In this document: in pieces, positions 9,416 through 17,950 of the stretch
Position numbering within the stretch: position 1 is the stretch's first letter
Layout: each line of letters begins with the position of its first letter
Origin: Nemertoderma westbladi
Lineage: Eukaryota > Xenacoelomorpha > Nemertodermatida > Nemertodermatidae
Length of the DNA stretch: 30,413 nucleotides
Direction: 5' to 3'
NCBI GenBank assembly: GCA_032718475.1
Contig: JAUCBJ010003427.1
Coordinates: 1 to 30,413, forward strand
Made by a program: the position numbers and the translations under genes
Notes under the pieces: generated by a model
Database searches by the model: none
The model's input: the letters and a program-made list of their open reading frames with translations, nothing else
What the model was told of the DNA's origin: nothing

Positions 9416-9702
9416 TTGTCGACTAAGATATCGCGGCACCCACCGATATACTTGAAAGACAAATTCTAGAATCAGTGGTTAACGTCCCCAGACAAGTTCT
9501 GGAATAAATCGGTGCCCATCTCAAATATTAATTATTTAATATTTGCAAATCTAATAAGTCAAAATCTGTAAAATTCAGATCCTTCAACAATTCTAGTCAA
9601 TTAAGATATCGTAGCATTTACCGATATTCTTAAAAAGACAATTTTCATAGAATTAAGGATCTTGTGTCCCCAGACATGTACTAGAATCAAAATATGTCCA
9701 TT
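9416..9702 (+). repeat. Diverged 178-bp tandem duplication
   Basis: TAAGATATCG followed by ACCGATAT.CTT and GTCCCCAGACA occurs twice, with the AAGATATCG core at 9425 and 9603. The copies are clearly related but well diverged, so this duplication is much older than the LTR insertion. Confidence 0.6.
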
Positions 9703-10507
9703 TAATTATCAAATAATAAAATTTCAGGAATAAATTTAAATTCATGCCTTTTAATGAATTAATAAATTGCCATTTTTACGCAATTTATAAAGTTCCCAAA
9801 ATTCCATTAATTAATAGATCAAGGGAGCGGAGATTTATCTTATCATGCGTATGAGTGTGTGAAAGTCTCCCAAACATAGTCAATAGCCGATAAAATTCAT
9901 AAAGTCATGTATAAAACAGAACATTTACTATTAAAGAATACTATTAAATAACATCCCAGATCTGTATGCATTGGAATTACCCTAATTCTACCGCTAGCTT
10001 TGCATAATGTCACCATAGCAACAACCACGCTAGAATTAGAATTGAGTTAAACGAACAATAGAAAGCTTGTCCCATTGAATAGCATAGGGAATAAATAGCG
10101 CACTACAAGTATCCAAGGATACATAATAATACAGTGACATTCTGGAAGGCATTGACTAACGGACAAATGGCCCGAATGTGTGTAGTTGTGACCAGTTGTG
10201 TGGTATTTGTGAGTTTACAGGTGAATGTTACTGCTAAAGTGTGTTTACAGTAGCTAGTCGCAATCGTAAAAGTAACCTAACTCTCCAAGGAAAACCTGAA
10301 GTACATCTAAGCCTTTGGGACGGACAGTTGAGTGACTTGTGCCGGTTGTCGTTGTCGTTGTGCGGCTACGTCGTTGGCGAAAGTACAGCGGCGACGACAC
10401 ATCGGCGCTGAGGATCTCGTACTGTCCGGGGTTGATTGGGGTAGGCAGCGACGCTCGCTAGCCTAAATATAAACTCATTATAATATGGATAAACTCATAT
10501 AGCAGAT

Positions 10508-10915
10508 ATGGTTGAGTTGATAGAAGATGATCTTGGTATCGGGGAGCGATATACTCTACTTTTACAAGCGTTTGTTGATAGCTTAATACGCGGCGACGTT
10601 AGTCCAACTGCTGCGGAGGACGATGGTCGTTATATCGAACCGACAATGTCCCAAGTGCAGCTCTCGCGAGAGTTGGACTATAGAAAATTCGCTGCTCGAT
10701 ATACGCAGCGTAATGGTACGTATATGGGCTTCTTAACTACTGGTCATTCTATCGATTTACACGATACGGACTATGTCGAACATATCCTACCCAGAGGAGT
10801 CGAAACGATAAACCAAAATTCTAATGCGAAAATCCTATTCGAAATCGACTCGAAAGAAAAGACATTAAAGAAACAAATAAACGCGGTAACTCCAACATCT
10901 ATTTGGAATTCTTGA
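10508..10915 (+). CDS. Unidentified ORF in the 3' part of the LTR element
   Basis: The 135-codon frame looks coding by composition: an acidic N-terminus (VELIEDDLGIGE), an aromatic/charged centre (SRELDYRKFAARYTQRNGTY) and a Lys-rich C-terminus. I recognise no domain or catalytic motif. It lies where some BEL/Pao and other LTR elements carry a third ORF, downstream of pol and before the 3' LTR. A coding-like frame continues in +1 just past residue 125 (10890 onward), so the present stop may result from a frameshift. It could be a degraded accessory or envelope-type ORF or a captured gene. No signal peptide or membrane segment is visible here. Confidence 0.45.
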   Translation: MVELIEDDLGIGERYTLLLQAFVDSLIRGDVSPTAAEDDGRYIEPTMSQVQLSRELDYRKFAARYTQRNGTYMGFLTTGHSIDLHDTDYVEHILPRGVETINQNSNAKILFEIDSKEKTLKKQINAVTPTSIWNS

Positions 10916-11284
10916 TAGAAGCATTGTAACAACAAATAAATATCACCCGCGTTTCTCCTTCAAGACATGCGTCTTTGGTATTATTACGATAAATGCCCTA
11001 GACCCAACCAATAAACGGAAAGACATAAACATCCACGGAAACGTTGTGTTAAACACAGTTGTGCTCGTTATATTTACTGGAGTTTCGAGCGAAACTTGTT
11101 TGACGTATCACCTATGCTCACTCGGCTCGAACGATCCTGGAGTAAACCTACGATCAGAGTCCCGGAATACTCGGTCAAACCTCCTCATTCCTTAGTTGGA
11201 CCTCAGACCTGCGATCCTGGTGGTGTCGCGGATCCTCGCGGACTGTATTCGTATTCACTGTTCAAAGATCTAGTGCTACCCTAA
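10890..11284 (+). pseudogene. Overlapping open frames continuing the unidentified ORF
   Basis: Two stop-free frames overlap here. Frame A (10890-11195, 102 codons, no ATG) reads like a beta-rich protein (KYHPRFSFKTCVFG, NVVLNTVVLVIFTGVS). It begins where the 10508 frame fails. Frame B (11015-11284) is rich in Pro, Arg and Ser (RSWSKPTIRVPEYSVKPP). Only one can be the real product, and frame A looks better. Shorter open frames follow, at 11418-11512 (Lys/Arg-rich, with RVKRYSIKIKKE) and further on. Together they suggest one 3' gene of about 1.3 kb broken by several frameshifts. I do not recognise the family. Confidence 0.35.
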
Positions 11285-11557
11285 CAATTAATCGGTAACA
11301 CTCCGACAGTGATTTCTAGCTAGCCGCCCATCTTACCTAGCCGGATTGTGACGCGGACACCTAATATCACTATCCAACCGTATGGTCGTCCCCGTTTAAC
11401 GCGATACAACCCCTCATCAAGGTAAAGGAGAGCGTTGTACGAAACGAGTTAAACGCTATTCTATAAAAATCAAAAAAGAAACCTGCGTTTGTTCAGATAA
11501 ACGTAAGTTATAACAGTAAGTCCAATCGATAAACGAATTGGCCTTATCTCAATTCGA

Positions 11558-11844
11558 TTGGGAAATCCAGAATCTCTAAGAAGTTATCGAACTTGGACGA
11601 TCCTATTCTCTGCGAGAGTTTTGGATGAACGTATCCAGCTACGAGCGGAGGAAAATCAGCTCGAGGAGAAGCATATCGAAACGGCAGATACCTCGACCAT
11701 AAACCTACACCTTCTGATGCAATCATATTGCACCCTTCACCCAGGAGTTATGGCCCTCCTAGTAAAGTGGCTCCCCCCAAAGAGAAAAAGACTCTTGCTA
11801 GCCTCAAAAAACTGCGTAAACGCCGTCTGCGTAAGAAAGACTAA
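11558..11844 (+). pseudogene. End of the unidentified 3' gene, very basic C-terminus
   Basis: Two frames look coding in succession. One starts at 11558 and contains RVLDERIQLRAEENQLEEKH. The other, open from 11629 to the TAA at 11842, ends in KKLRKRRLRKKD after a Pro/Ser-rich stretch (HPSPRSYGPPSKVAPPKEKK). A frame change around 11690 would link them. The stop lies about 80 bases before the 3' LTR, where a last retroelement ORF normally ends. The basic tail could bind nucleic acid or act as a nuclear-localisation signal; this is inference. Confidence 0.35.
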
Positions 11845-11912
11845 CTGTTTAGAGTATCTTTATGTTTTAGAAACTGTGATTTTTATATTTTATAGACTGA
11901 AAATCCCATTTT

Positions 11913-11922
11913 CTGGGAGCGG
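11913..11922 (+). other. Candidate polypurine tract
   Basis: CTGGGAGCGG abuts the TG of the 3' LTR, the position where plus-strand DNA synthesis is primed. It is only partly purine, so the assignment is positional. AAGGGAGCGG also occurs near 8395 and 9824 inside the element. Confidence 0.4.
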
Positions 11923-13104
11923 TGTAAAAGCTTTTGCTGAATTGTCCGGTTATTTTTCCTTATTTTTCCCGTAAAATACTCTGTAGTTGGTTTACCAGGC
12001 ATAAAAAGGCCGTGTCCTTGCTGTACTGGTGTTTTAGCGGACATAAAAGCTATTTCTTCTGTATTTGTACTTTAGAGGACATAATCCGTAATTCCGTGAC
12101 GTAAAAGCTCGATACTCTTGAAAACAGTGTCGCTACCATGACGACGGCTAGCAGCTGATATTGCCACGGCGACGTTTCTTTGTTTCTTTGTTCTCTCGTT
12201 GTTCAGGTTGACCAATCAGAGCGTTTGTTGTCTCTGTGTTGGAGGTGTATACAGAAACTCAGTAGTTCAGTGTTATGTTTTGCCCAGAGCCTAAGAACCG
12301 GCTTTTGGCACCTCCGTGTTTTCAGTTTTTAGTCCTACACTAGTAGGCTTAATTATAAGGACATATATCCGTTATCTGCATACTGCAGTACTGCATACAC
12401 TGCATACTGTGTAACACTGTGCATACTTTTATATTGTTATACTGCTATTTACTGTCAGTTCTTCATAATATGGTTGATGAATTATTATATTTGGAATAAC
12501 GACAAATAACCCCGAAACCCAATATTCTTGATATACCGAAGGTAAGAGAGAAAGGTTACAGATAAATGATTGCGACCTATGTTGAGTGGTTTGAAGTGAA
12601 TCTAATGTTATTTGATAGACCCTACATGATTCGGTCCGTGTTCCTTTTATATGTGACTAAAATCAGTGAAGATCGGCAGATCAGTGTGCAGTATTGTGCA
12701 GCATTGTGTATGAGTGAGACTGATAACGAAGCATTTCCTAAAGAATGCGCCATATATGTGAATTGTAACTAAGCCATATCGTTGTGAGTAGTTTAAGTCA
12801 TAACTCTGTTTGTATAGATAGAGCGCCACGTCCTAAAGGAACTGTTAATATTTCCCGAAGGTGAATAATATTGTCAGAGATTATATAATACTGTCAGTCG
12901 AATAATACATTAGGCTTACATAGCAATAAAATTAAGCCGTCGAACCCAATCTCCCGGGTATATCCAGCGGGTGAATGATCGCGCACAGATTGGTTTCGAC
13001 TAGTGTAGTAAATTAAATACTTGTCATAGACTAAAGGTGATTTATTATCTAGAAGACATCCTAATTTGGCGGGTTAAACTGCCAAAGGTCTGAAAGCGCG
13101 AACA
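11923..13104 (+). repeat. 3' LTR of the BEL/Pao-type element
   Basis: It is a direct copy of 635-1816, the same length, with about three substitutions by eye and the same TG...CA ends. The U3 repeats, CCAAT box and hairpin poly(A) signal all recur. The element transcript should terminate here. Confidence 0.92.
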
Positions 13105-13109
13105 TCTCC
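13105..13109. repeat. Right 5-bp target-site duplication
   Basis: TCTCC matches 630-634 exactly and confirms the element boundaries. Confidence 0.9.
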
Positions 13110-13488
13110 GAACTACAAAAATCTACTTAGGGGGTTCTGCCTTGAAGGTGACGACTATATATGATCACTATTATAATGGTAACAGTGAGTAGAGTATATG
13201 ATTAGTATAAAGTGATTTGATAATTAGTTTGTAAACGAGTGTGTATGTAGTGAGAAGTTATCCAGCTGTGATGATGTGGATGAGAGAATATGTATAGGAG
13301 AGGGGGGTGAGGAAAGGGGGTTAGATAGATTATTGGTGTAAACGGTTAGATAGAGAGTAAAATATATATTATAATTGTTTTGTGTATATTATAGGTATTG
13401 TATCAATTATTGTTATTGTATATTTATATTATATTCTATCTTAAAAACTGATAGCTTTTTTAATATTCCGAAATAAAACGATTACATG
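13110..13488. other. Non-coding spacer
   Basis: AT-rich with short purine-rich runs (GAGAGGGGGGTGAGG near 13298). No gene, RNA or clear repeat is visible. Confidence 0.55.
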
Positions 13489-13989
13489 CTGCAAAGAGCA
13501 TTAAGACAAATCGTGCCAGTGGAGTAGATGGTGTTCCTCCTGAGGTCTTTAAAATACCTGAGTGTTTAAAGCTCATCTATCCCATCATAGTAGACATGTA
13601 CCGAACAACAAGAGTCCCACAAGAAATGAAAACAAATAAGTTGGTGCCAGTTCCCAAGAAGGGCAACCTAACACTGTATGGTTGTTTTAGGGAATCTCAT
13701 TGATCTCGATTGCTGCGAAGCTATACAATAGAATTCTATTAAATCGCATCAGGGATCCCATTGAGAGACTGCTCCGTGGAAATCAGAATGGGTTCCGTAA
13801 AGGTCGTGGGACCATGGAGCCCATTTTGGCACTTAGAAGGATAATTGAAGAGTTATCAAAAAAGAAAGACAGGCATCTGGCTGATATCTTTGTTGACTTC
13901 TTCAAGGCCTTTGATTCAGTCTCTCGCTCACGTATGTTCAGCATACTTCCATTATATGGGATTCCTGATGAAATTATTGCAGCAATCAG
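13489..13989 (+). pseudogene. RTE-like reverse transcriptase, N-terminal half (copy 1)
   Basis: The frame carries ISIAAKLYNRILLNRIRD, QNGFRKGRGTMEPI and the first catalytic box FVDFFKAFDSVSR, ending at IPDEIIAAIRS where the palindromic element interrupts it. Upstream, ASGVDGVPPEVFK and LVPVPKKGNL are recognisable but out of frame with one another near 13680. It is a dead fragment that once coded for the polymerase copying LINE RNA at the target site. Confidence 0.8.
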
Positions 13990-13997
13990 ATCAGTAT

Positions 13998-15396
13998 TAT
14001 GGCGGTGCGTTTTTTACTTTTTTTCGATTTCATTGTTCTACCGGTGCACAAAAGTTGCCAAATGGTAAAAAATTTATATTAATTTTGTCTATATCTTCAC
14101 GGATCCCAAGAGGGTTGAAATTTTGAGCCATCGCGATGCACCATAATGAAATTTAAAACTATATAACTCATTGATGAAAGATCAATGACTCAAGAAATAA
14201 CTTCCTGCATGCATCAAATGTTATCAAATGGGTCCAAACTTAGTTAGAAACCAAAATTTTGATTTTTGGATCAAGGGAAGTAGTGCCACAGGCACATGGG
14301 CAGAACCTACTCTTTGGCGAAAGTGACGATTATTCTCAATTTTCGCGATGGCCAACTTTGAGTTCTCCTACTGCATTCATATTATGCTCATTAGAACCGC
14401 AATGACCGATTTAGTGGGGGTAGACAACTTCAAAACAAACATAGAGCGAATAGTTCTTGAGATATCGCAGAAAATGTGAAGTCTGGCACAAGTCTACATT
14501 ACCGCCTTGTTGCGATATGGACAAATATACTAACAATGATACTTTGAATTATCTCAAGGAATCAAGAATAGACACATCACAGAAAATGATCAATGTAGTG
14601 GGTATAGACACCTTTAAAATAAGAGGAGAGTCAGTAGTTCTTGAGCTATTTTACAAAATGTCAAAACGATGTCCACCAATTTATTGATACTTAATATTGA
14701 GATTGAGTTGACCCATTTTGTACAAAAACTATAGTGAACTAATCACTACTCTTTCATTTTGAAGGTGTCTGTATACACTAAATCAATTTGTTCAGTGATG
14801 CGTAAATTTTTGATGCCTTTAGATAATTCAAAGTATCATTGTTAGTGTATTTGCCCATATCGCTTCAAGGTGGTAATGTAGACTTGTGCCGTACTTCACA
14901 TTTTCTGCGATATCTCAAGAACTATTCGCTCTACGTTTGTTTTGAAGGTGACTACCCCCACTAAATCGGTCATTGTGGTTCTAATGAGCATACTATTACT
15001 GCAGTAGGTGTACTAAAAGTTGTCCATCTCACAAATTGAGAATAATCGTCACTTGTGCCAAAGGGTAGGTTCTGGCCACGTGCCTGTGGCACTAGTTCCC
15101 TTGATCCAAAATTAAAAATTTTGGTATCTAACTAAGTTAGGACCCATTTGATGACATTTGATGCATGAAGGAAGCTCATTCTTGCGTAATTGATCTTTCA
15201 TCAAAGTGTTATATTATTATAAATTTCATTGTGGTGCATCGCGAAGGCTCAAAATTTCAACCCCCTTGGGATCCGTCAAGATATCGATGAAATTTAGAGA
15301 AACTTTTTTTTTCTTAATTTTATACCATTTGGCAACTTTTGTGCACCGGTAGAACAATGAAATTGAAAAAAAGTAAAAGACGCACCGCCCTAATTA
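13998..15396. mobile_element. 1.4-kb near-perfect palindromic (foldback) element
   Basis: The left arm starts TATGGCGGTGCG; the right arm, read on the minus strand, has GGGCGGTGCG. Both continue with matching landmarks (CATTGTTCTACCGGTGCAC; GCACCATAATGAAAT against TTCATTGTGGTGC). Complementarity runs to the centre near 14697, giving arms of about 690 bp. The flanks ATCAGTAT (13990-13997) and TTCAGTAT (15397-15404) form an 8-bp duplication with one mismatch, and an uninterrupted LINE copy has the empty site. Long inverted repeats with 8-9-bp duplications suggest a Mutator-like or foldback element; hAT and P types also make 8-bp duplications. No transposase frame is present. Confidence 0.85.
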
Positions 15397-15404
15397 TTCA
15401 GTAT

Positions 15405-15893
15405 ACGATGGTTCGACAACATTTGTGACAACTGTTGATGGTGACACAGAACCATTTGAAGTATTATGGGGAGACACACTTGCGCCATTCTTGTTCATAA
15501 TTGTTGTTGACTATGTTCTACGTATGTCCTTAGATCATCATAATGATGATGGGGTGATGATAACTCCACCTACTGGCTCCAGAAGTCGAGGAAATCCTGC
15601 CAAGTACCTAACTGATCTAGACTTTGCTGATGACTTAGGAGTACTCTCAGAATCACTAGTGGGAGCCCAACGGCTCCTCAGCTCATTAGAACAGGCTGCT
15701 TCTAGTGTTGGTCTTTGTGTTAACGACAAAAAGACCAAAATTTTGGCAGTTAACTTTGAAAGTCCTCAGCAAGTCTCTGACCGGATTAGCATATGCTCAA
15801 AGAAGGTATGCTTGAGCATGTGGACGACTTCTGTTACCTGGGATCATGGACCCGGAAGTCAGATGAGGACCTTCGAATACGTAAGGGAAAGGA
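15405..15893 (+). pseudogene. RTE-like reverse transcriptase, catalytic part (copy 1)
   Basis: This continues the LINE frame past the insertion: TTFVTTVDGDTEPFEVLW, GDTLAPFLFIIVVDYVLR, and FADDLGVLSES, the catalytic Asp-Asp box. Relative to the minus-strand copy at 20911-21967, a 12-bp in-frame deletion has removed the four residues just before GDTLAP, so the GVLQG motif is lost. That alone should disable the enzyme. The frame runs into unrelated sequence after 15893. Confidence 0.8.
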
Positions 15894-16139
15894 GTAGCAT
15901 TTTAAGTCAAAAATATAAATTTTGGCTCTGGCCGATAAATGAACTTTTTTGTGAAAATTTTACAATTAAATATAGTCCACCCAAAATGTATCTTGCACTT
16001 TTTTCTATATTCGGTTTATGGTCCAGTAGTATATGTGGCGGTGGCAGTAGAAAAGGGGTTTGGTAGAAAATGCTAGTTCTGATTAAATCGAGTTTAAAGT
16101 TTTTTTTTAACTTTAATTTTTTTTTATTATTGCCTTGCA
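15894..16139. other. Non-coding spacer after LINE copy 1
   Basis: AT-rich with T-runs and no recognisable gene. The abrupt junction with LINE sequence at 15893/15894 marks a rearrangement or a second insertion. Confidence 0.5.
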
Positions 16140-16149
16140 CTACAGACTA

Positions 16150-16580
16150 AATAAGTAGATCAAATGAAACCTTGACCGGGAAAACCCCCACAGCGAGAAT
16201 TTTAATTAGCTAATGTGATTTCTTATATTTTTGACGGACAGACTGACTGACAGACAAACCGATAGACAGTCTGGATAAGGTCAAAAGTAAAACTGACAGC
16301 GGAAATGAAATCCTCGACCAGGAAAACCCTCATAGCGAGAATTTTAATTAGCTAATGTGATTCCATATATTTTTGATGTACAGACTAGCCGGACAGACAG
16401 ACCGACAGACAGTCTGGATAGGCTGAAGAGTGAAAACTGACCTCGGAAATGAAATCCTTGACCAGGAAAACCCCATTAGCGAAAATTTTAATTAGCTAAT
16501 GTGATTCGTTATATTTTTGACGGACAGACTGACAGACAGACCGACAGACAGACCGACAGACAGACCGAGAGACAATCTAT
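16150..16580. repeat. 142-144-bp satellite, three units, with GACA runs
   Basis: GCGA(G/A)AATTTTAATTAGC recurs at 16193, 16335 and 16479. Each copy is preceded by TTGACC.GGAAAACCC and followed by TATTTTTGA and a (GACAGACC)n-type tract. The last unit has the longest GACAGACC run. This is an ordinary tandem satellite with an embedded microsatellite. Confidence 0.85.
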
Positions 16581-16624
16581 ATTATAGGCCTATGTATTTC
16601 AAAATGTTGAAAACCAAGCCAGTA

Positions 16625-16642
16625 CCCCCCCCCCCCCCCCCC
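16625..16642. repeat. Poly(C) tract, 18 bases
   Basis: Eighteen consecutive C residues stand in otherwise AT-rich DNA. The true length is likely to be polymorphic or subject to sequencing error. Confidence 0.9.
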
Positions 16643-16995
16643 TTAAGTTAATTAATGAATAATTAAATAACTTATTAATTAATTTATCATGTCATAATGG
16701 CAGGTTCGTGCAACAAGGATCTAAGTTGGTATGGTTGGGACAAAAGGTAGCTAAGTTGTAGCTATTTTGTGAGTTAGCTACTTGTTTTGTTACACTCTAA
16801 GTCTCTTGATTAGTCTCAAACATAGTGACTTAGCTACTCTGAAATCAGCTTTTCCAAAACATTTTCCTCTAAATCTTAGTGATAAATTTGGCGTAAGGTA
16901 CAGTGATGACTTTGCAACTTTATAAGAATTCTCCAAAAATTGACTTAGCTACTTGTTGTTCTGAGGTCTTCAATAAGTTGCTTGTAATATTTTAC
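16643..16995. other. Intronic or intergenic sequence downstream of the kinesin exon
   Basis: It starts (on the minus strand) with a plausible splice donor GAG|GTAAAA at 16996/16995. It contains several scattered TTAGCTACTTGT motifs. No following kinesin exon could be read here or anywhere below it in the window. Confidence 0.5.
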
Positions 16996-17207
16996 CTCTT
17001 TCTTTCCATCTTCCCTCGGTTGTAGCTTGGCCCGGGAATTAAGGAGGTCAAACAGCTGTCCGCAGTAGATCTCAAAGAAACTAATCCAGACTTGAGGTCT
17101 ATCGGGTCGGTGTTTCGTTTTGAGGGTGCCGAACAGAGATTTGGCGGTTAACATAAACAGACCTGGAACTCGTTTCTTCACCTCTCCCAACAGAGTGTAA
17201 GACTTAC
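16996..17207 (-). CDS. KIF24-like: Kinesin-13/KIF24-like motor domain, downstream exon
   Basis: This is part of a microtubule-binding ATPase motor. The exon opens after TTGTTCAG with GTAAGTCT, completing the Walker A Gly and supplying Lys-Ser (KSYTLLGE). It continues with VPGLFMLTAKSLFGTL and the strongly KIF24-like VWISFFEIYCGQLFDLLN, ending at REDGKKE before GTAAAA. Its 212 nt take the frame from phase 1 to phase 0 without a stop. It joins cleanly in phase to the exon at 17674-17950. The next expected motor motifs (SSRSH switch I, DLAGSE switch II) are not in the window, so the gene is either interrupted by the large insertions below or a partial duplicate. KIF24 proteins act at the mother centriole. 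Confidence 0.82.
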
Positions 17208-17673
17208 CTGAACAAAATAAAAGATTATTACCTAAACAAAAGCTTATATCAAAAACAGGTTGTCTATATTACTGGGTCCGGTAAGTCTACCTCTAAGTAG
17301 TCTATAACAACCTACCTGTCTATAGAAGAAATAGGTAGACCTACCGGCCCAAAGCTGCTCGTAGCAGAAACAGGTAGACTTCCTTGCAATATGTCTGTGT
17401 GTACGAGAAACACGAAACACGAGTGGGGCCTTCGTTCGTGCAGCAAAAGCTGATGACACACACAGACTTTTCGAAAACGGCCTTAATTATAACAGTTCGC
17501 TAATGGCTCGTAGTTTTGACTCGCCCCACAAATAGACTCTACCTATTACCGCCCCATGTTTGCCTTTGCTTGATCATAATAAGGTAAGCTTCGCGGAAAG
17601 AGCAGAAACAGGTAACTTATTGTCCCCTGTGTGCCCAACTTATTGGCCCTTTATTTGAAGAAGATAGACTTAC
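17208..17673 (-). other. Intron made partly of copies of the Walker-A exon end
   Basis: The 466-bp intron (minus strand) starts GTAAGTCTA and ends TTGTTCAG. The exon after it starts GTAAGTCTT, so the donor sequence and the first exon bases are the same octamer. Inside, 17327-17388 is a roughly 80% copy of the exon end at 17658-17718, still readable as KSTCFCYEQ..AGRS, and 17274-17294 carries the same piece in the opposite orientation. Confidence 0.7.
17274..17350. repeat. Inverted repeat of the splice-donor/Walker-A segment
   Basis: GGGTCCGGTAAGTCTACCTCT (split here as GGGTCCGGTAAGTCT and ACCTCT) on the plus strand faces AGGTAGACCTACCGGCCC. The two pair almost fully around a loop of about 30 bases. 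Both derive from the end of the upstream kinesin exon. Confidence 0.65.
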
Positions 17674-17950
17674 CGGCTCCAGTCTGCCCGTAGCAGAAAC
17701 ACGTAGACTTCCCGCCATTTAGAACGCTCTGCACCAGCGGTTTCGCCGTTCTCTCAAACACCATCTGATTGGTCCACGACTCATCGAATACCACGTCGAA
17801 CGCAAACTCGTGCTGCTGTAGATACTTGGTGAGATTAACGGTGACCTTCTGTTCGCTCACCAGCACCACGTTATCTTCTTCGACATTGACGATATCGGGG
17901 TCTAGGGATCTTCTTTCTCGTAACGATAGGGGGCGCTTCCTAACACAAAC
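17674..17950 (-). CDS. KIF24-like: Kinesin-13/KIF24-like motor domain, upstream exon
   Basis: The exon follows a TTTATAG acceptor and encodes the start of the kinesin motor: VCVRKRPLSLRE (first motor strand), VNLTKYLQQHEFAFDVVFDE, MVFERTAKPLVQSVLNGG and TCFCYGQTGAG, the Walker A loop that binds ATP. It ends inside the Gly codon before Lys-Ser, with donor CCG|GTAAGT, in phase 1. Its 277 nt have no stop. NGGxxTCFxYGQTGAGK and the RPLSxRE start are typical of kinesin-13 proteins, and of KIF24 in particular. The codon after GAGK is Ser rather than the usual Thr, which should still coordinate magnesium. Conserved frame and splice sites indicate a host gene, on the strand opposite to the large LTR element. 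Confidence 0.85.

Larger units (their letters stand above)
8657..10507 (+). other. Post-pol region without a recognisable gene
   Basis: The first 200 bases keep a coding-like composition in another frame (HPVGRLCLPEGN near 8735). That might be the very end of an integrase or pol polyprotein, but it is too short to assign. From about 8880 to 10180 the sequence is AT-rich and non-coding, and includes the 178-bp repeat pair. From about 10190 to 10507 it becomes GC-richer, with splice-site-like TTACAG|GTGAAT at about 10214-10225. This could serve a spliced message for the downstream frames, which is speculative. Confidence 0.5.
635..13104 (+). mobile_element. Complete but RT-less BEL/Pao-type LTR retrotransposon
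   Basis: The element is bounded by two direct 1,182-bp LTRs (635-1816 and 11923-13104) that open with TGTAAAAGC and close with GAACA. A perfect 5-bp duplication flanks it. The order is LTR, repeat-rich leader, gag, protease-containing pol remnant, unidentified 3' frames, LTR. The retroviral-type aspartic protease within a DUF1758-like region, the DUF1759-like gag segment and the surviving RNase H tail (ADIASRG) point to BEL/Pao rather than Ty3/Gypsy. Reverse transcriptase, most of RNase H and the integrase core are absent, so it cannot copy itself. The LTRs differ at about three sites by eye (near 881, 1721 and 1811), so the insertion is recent and was presumably helped in trans. A CR1/L2-like LINE sits inside the leader. 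No clear tRNA primer-binding site was seen after the 5' LTR. Confidence 0.88.
13489..15893 (+). mobile_element. RTE-like LINE copy 1, split by a palindromic insertion
   Basis: Its sequence matches the copies at 20749-21978 and 25879-27245. It is truncated at both ends: the 5' break lies in the linker before the RT domain (CAAAGAGCATTAAG), and the 3' break comes after GTAAGGGAAAGG, well before the element's own 3' end. A 1,399-bp inverted-repeat element sits inside. The RTE-like assignment rests on motifs (YGIP, GDTLAPFLFI, LLYGS in sister copies); I cannot fix the exact clade. Confidence 0.8.

Noticed and set aside
9824-9850. AAGGGAGCGG followed by AGATTTA as a nested LTR boundary
   Set aside because: It resembles the tract before the 3' LTR, but no TG start or matching second LTR follows.
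17244-17459. Additional kinesin exon (71-codon minus ORF)
   Set aside because: It contains a degenerate copy of the Walker-A exon end, lies between in-phase exons and would duplicate the P-loop; it is treated as intron content.
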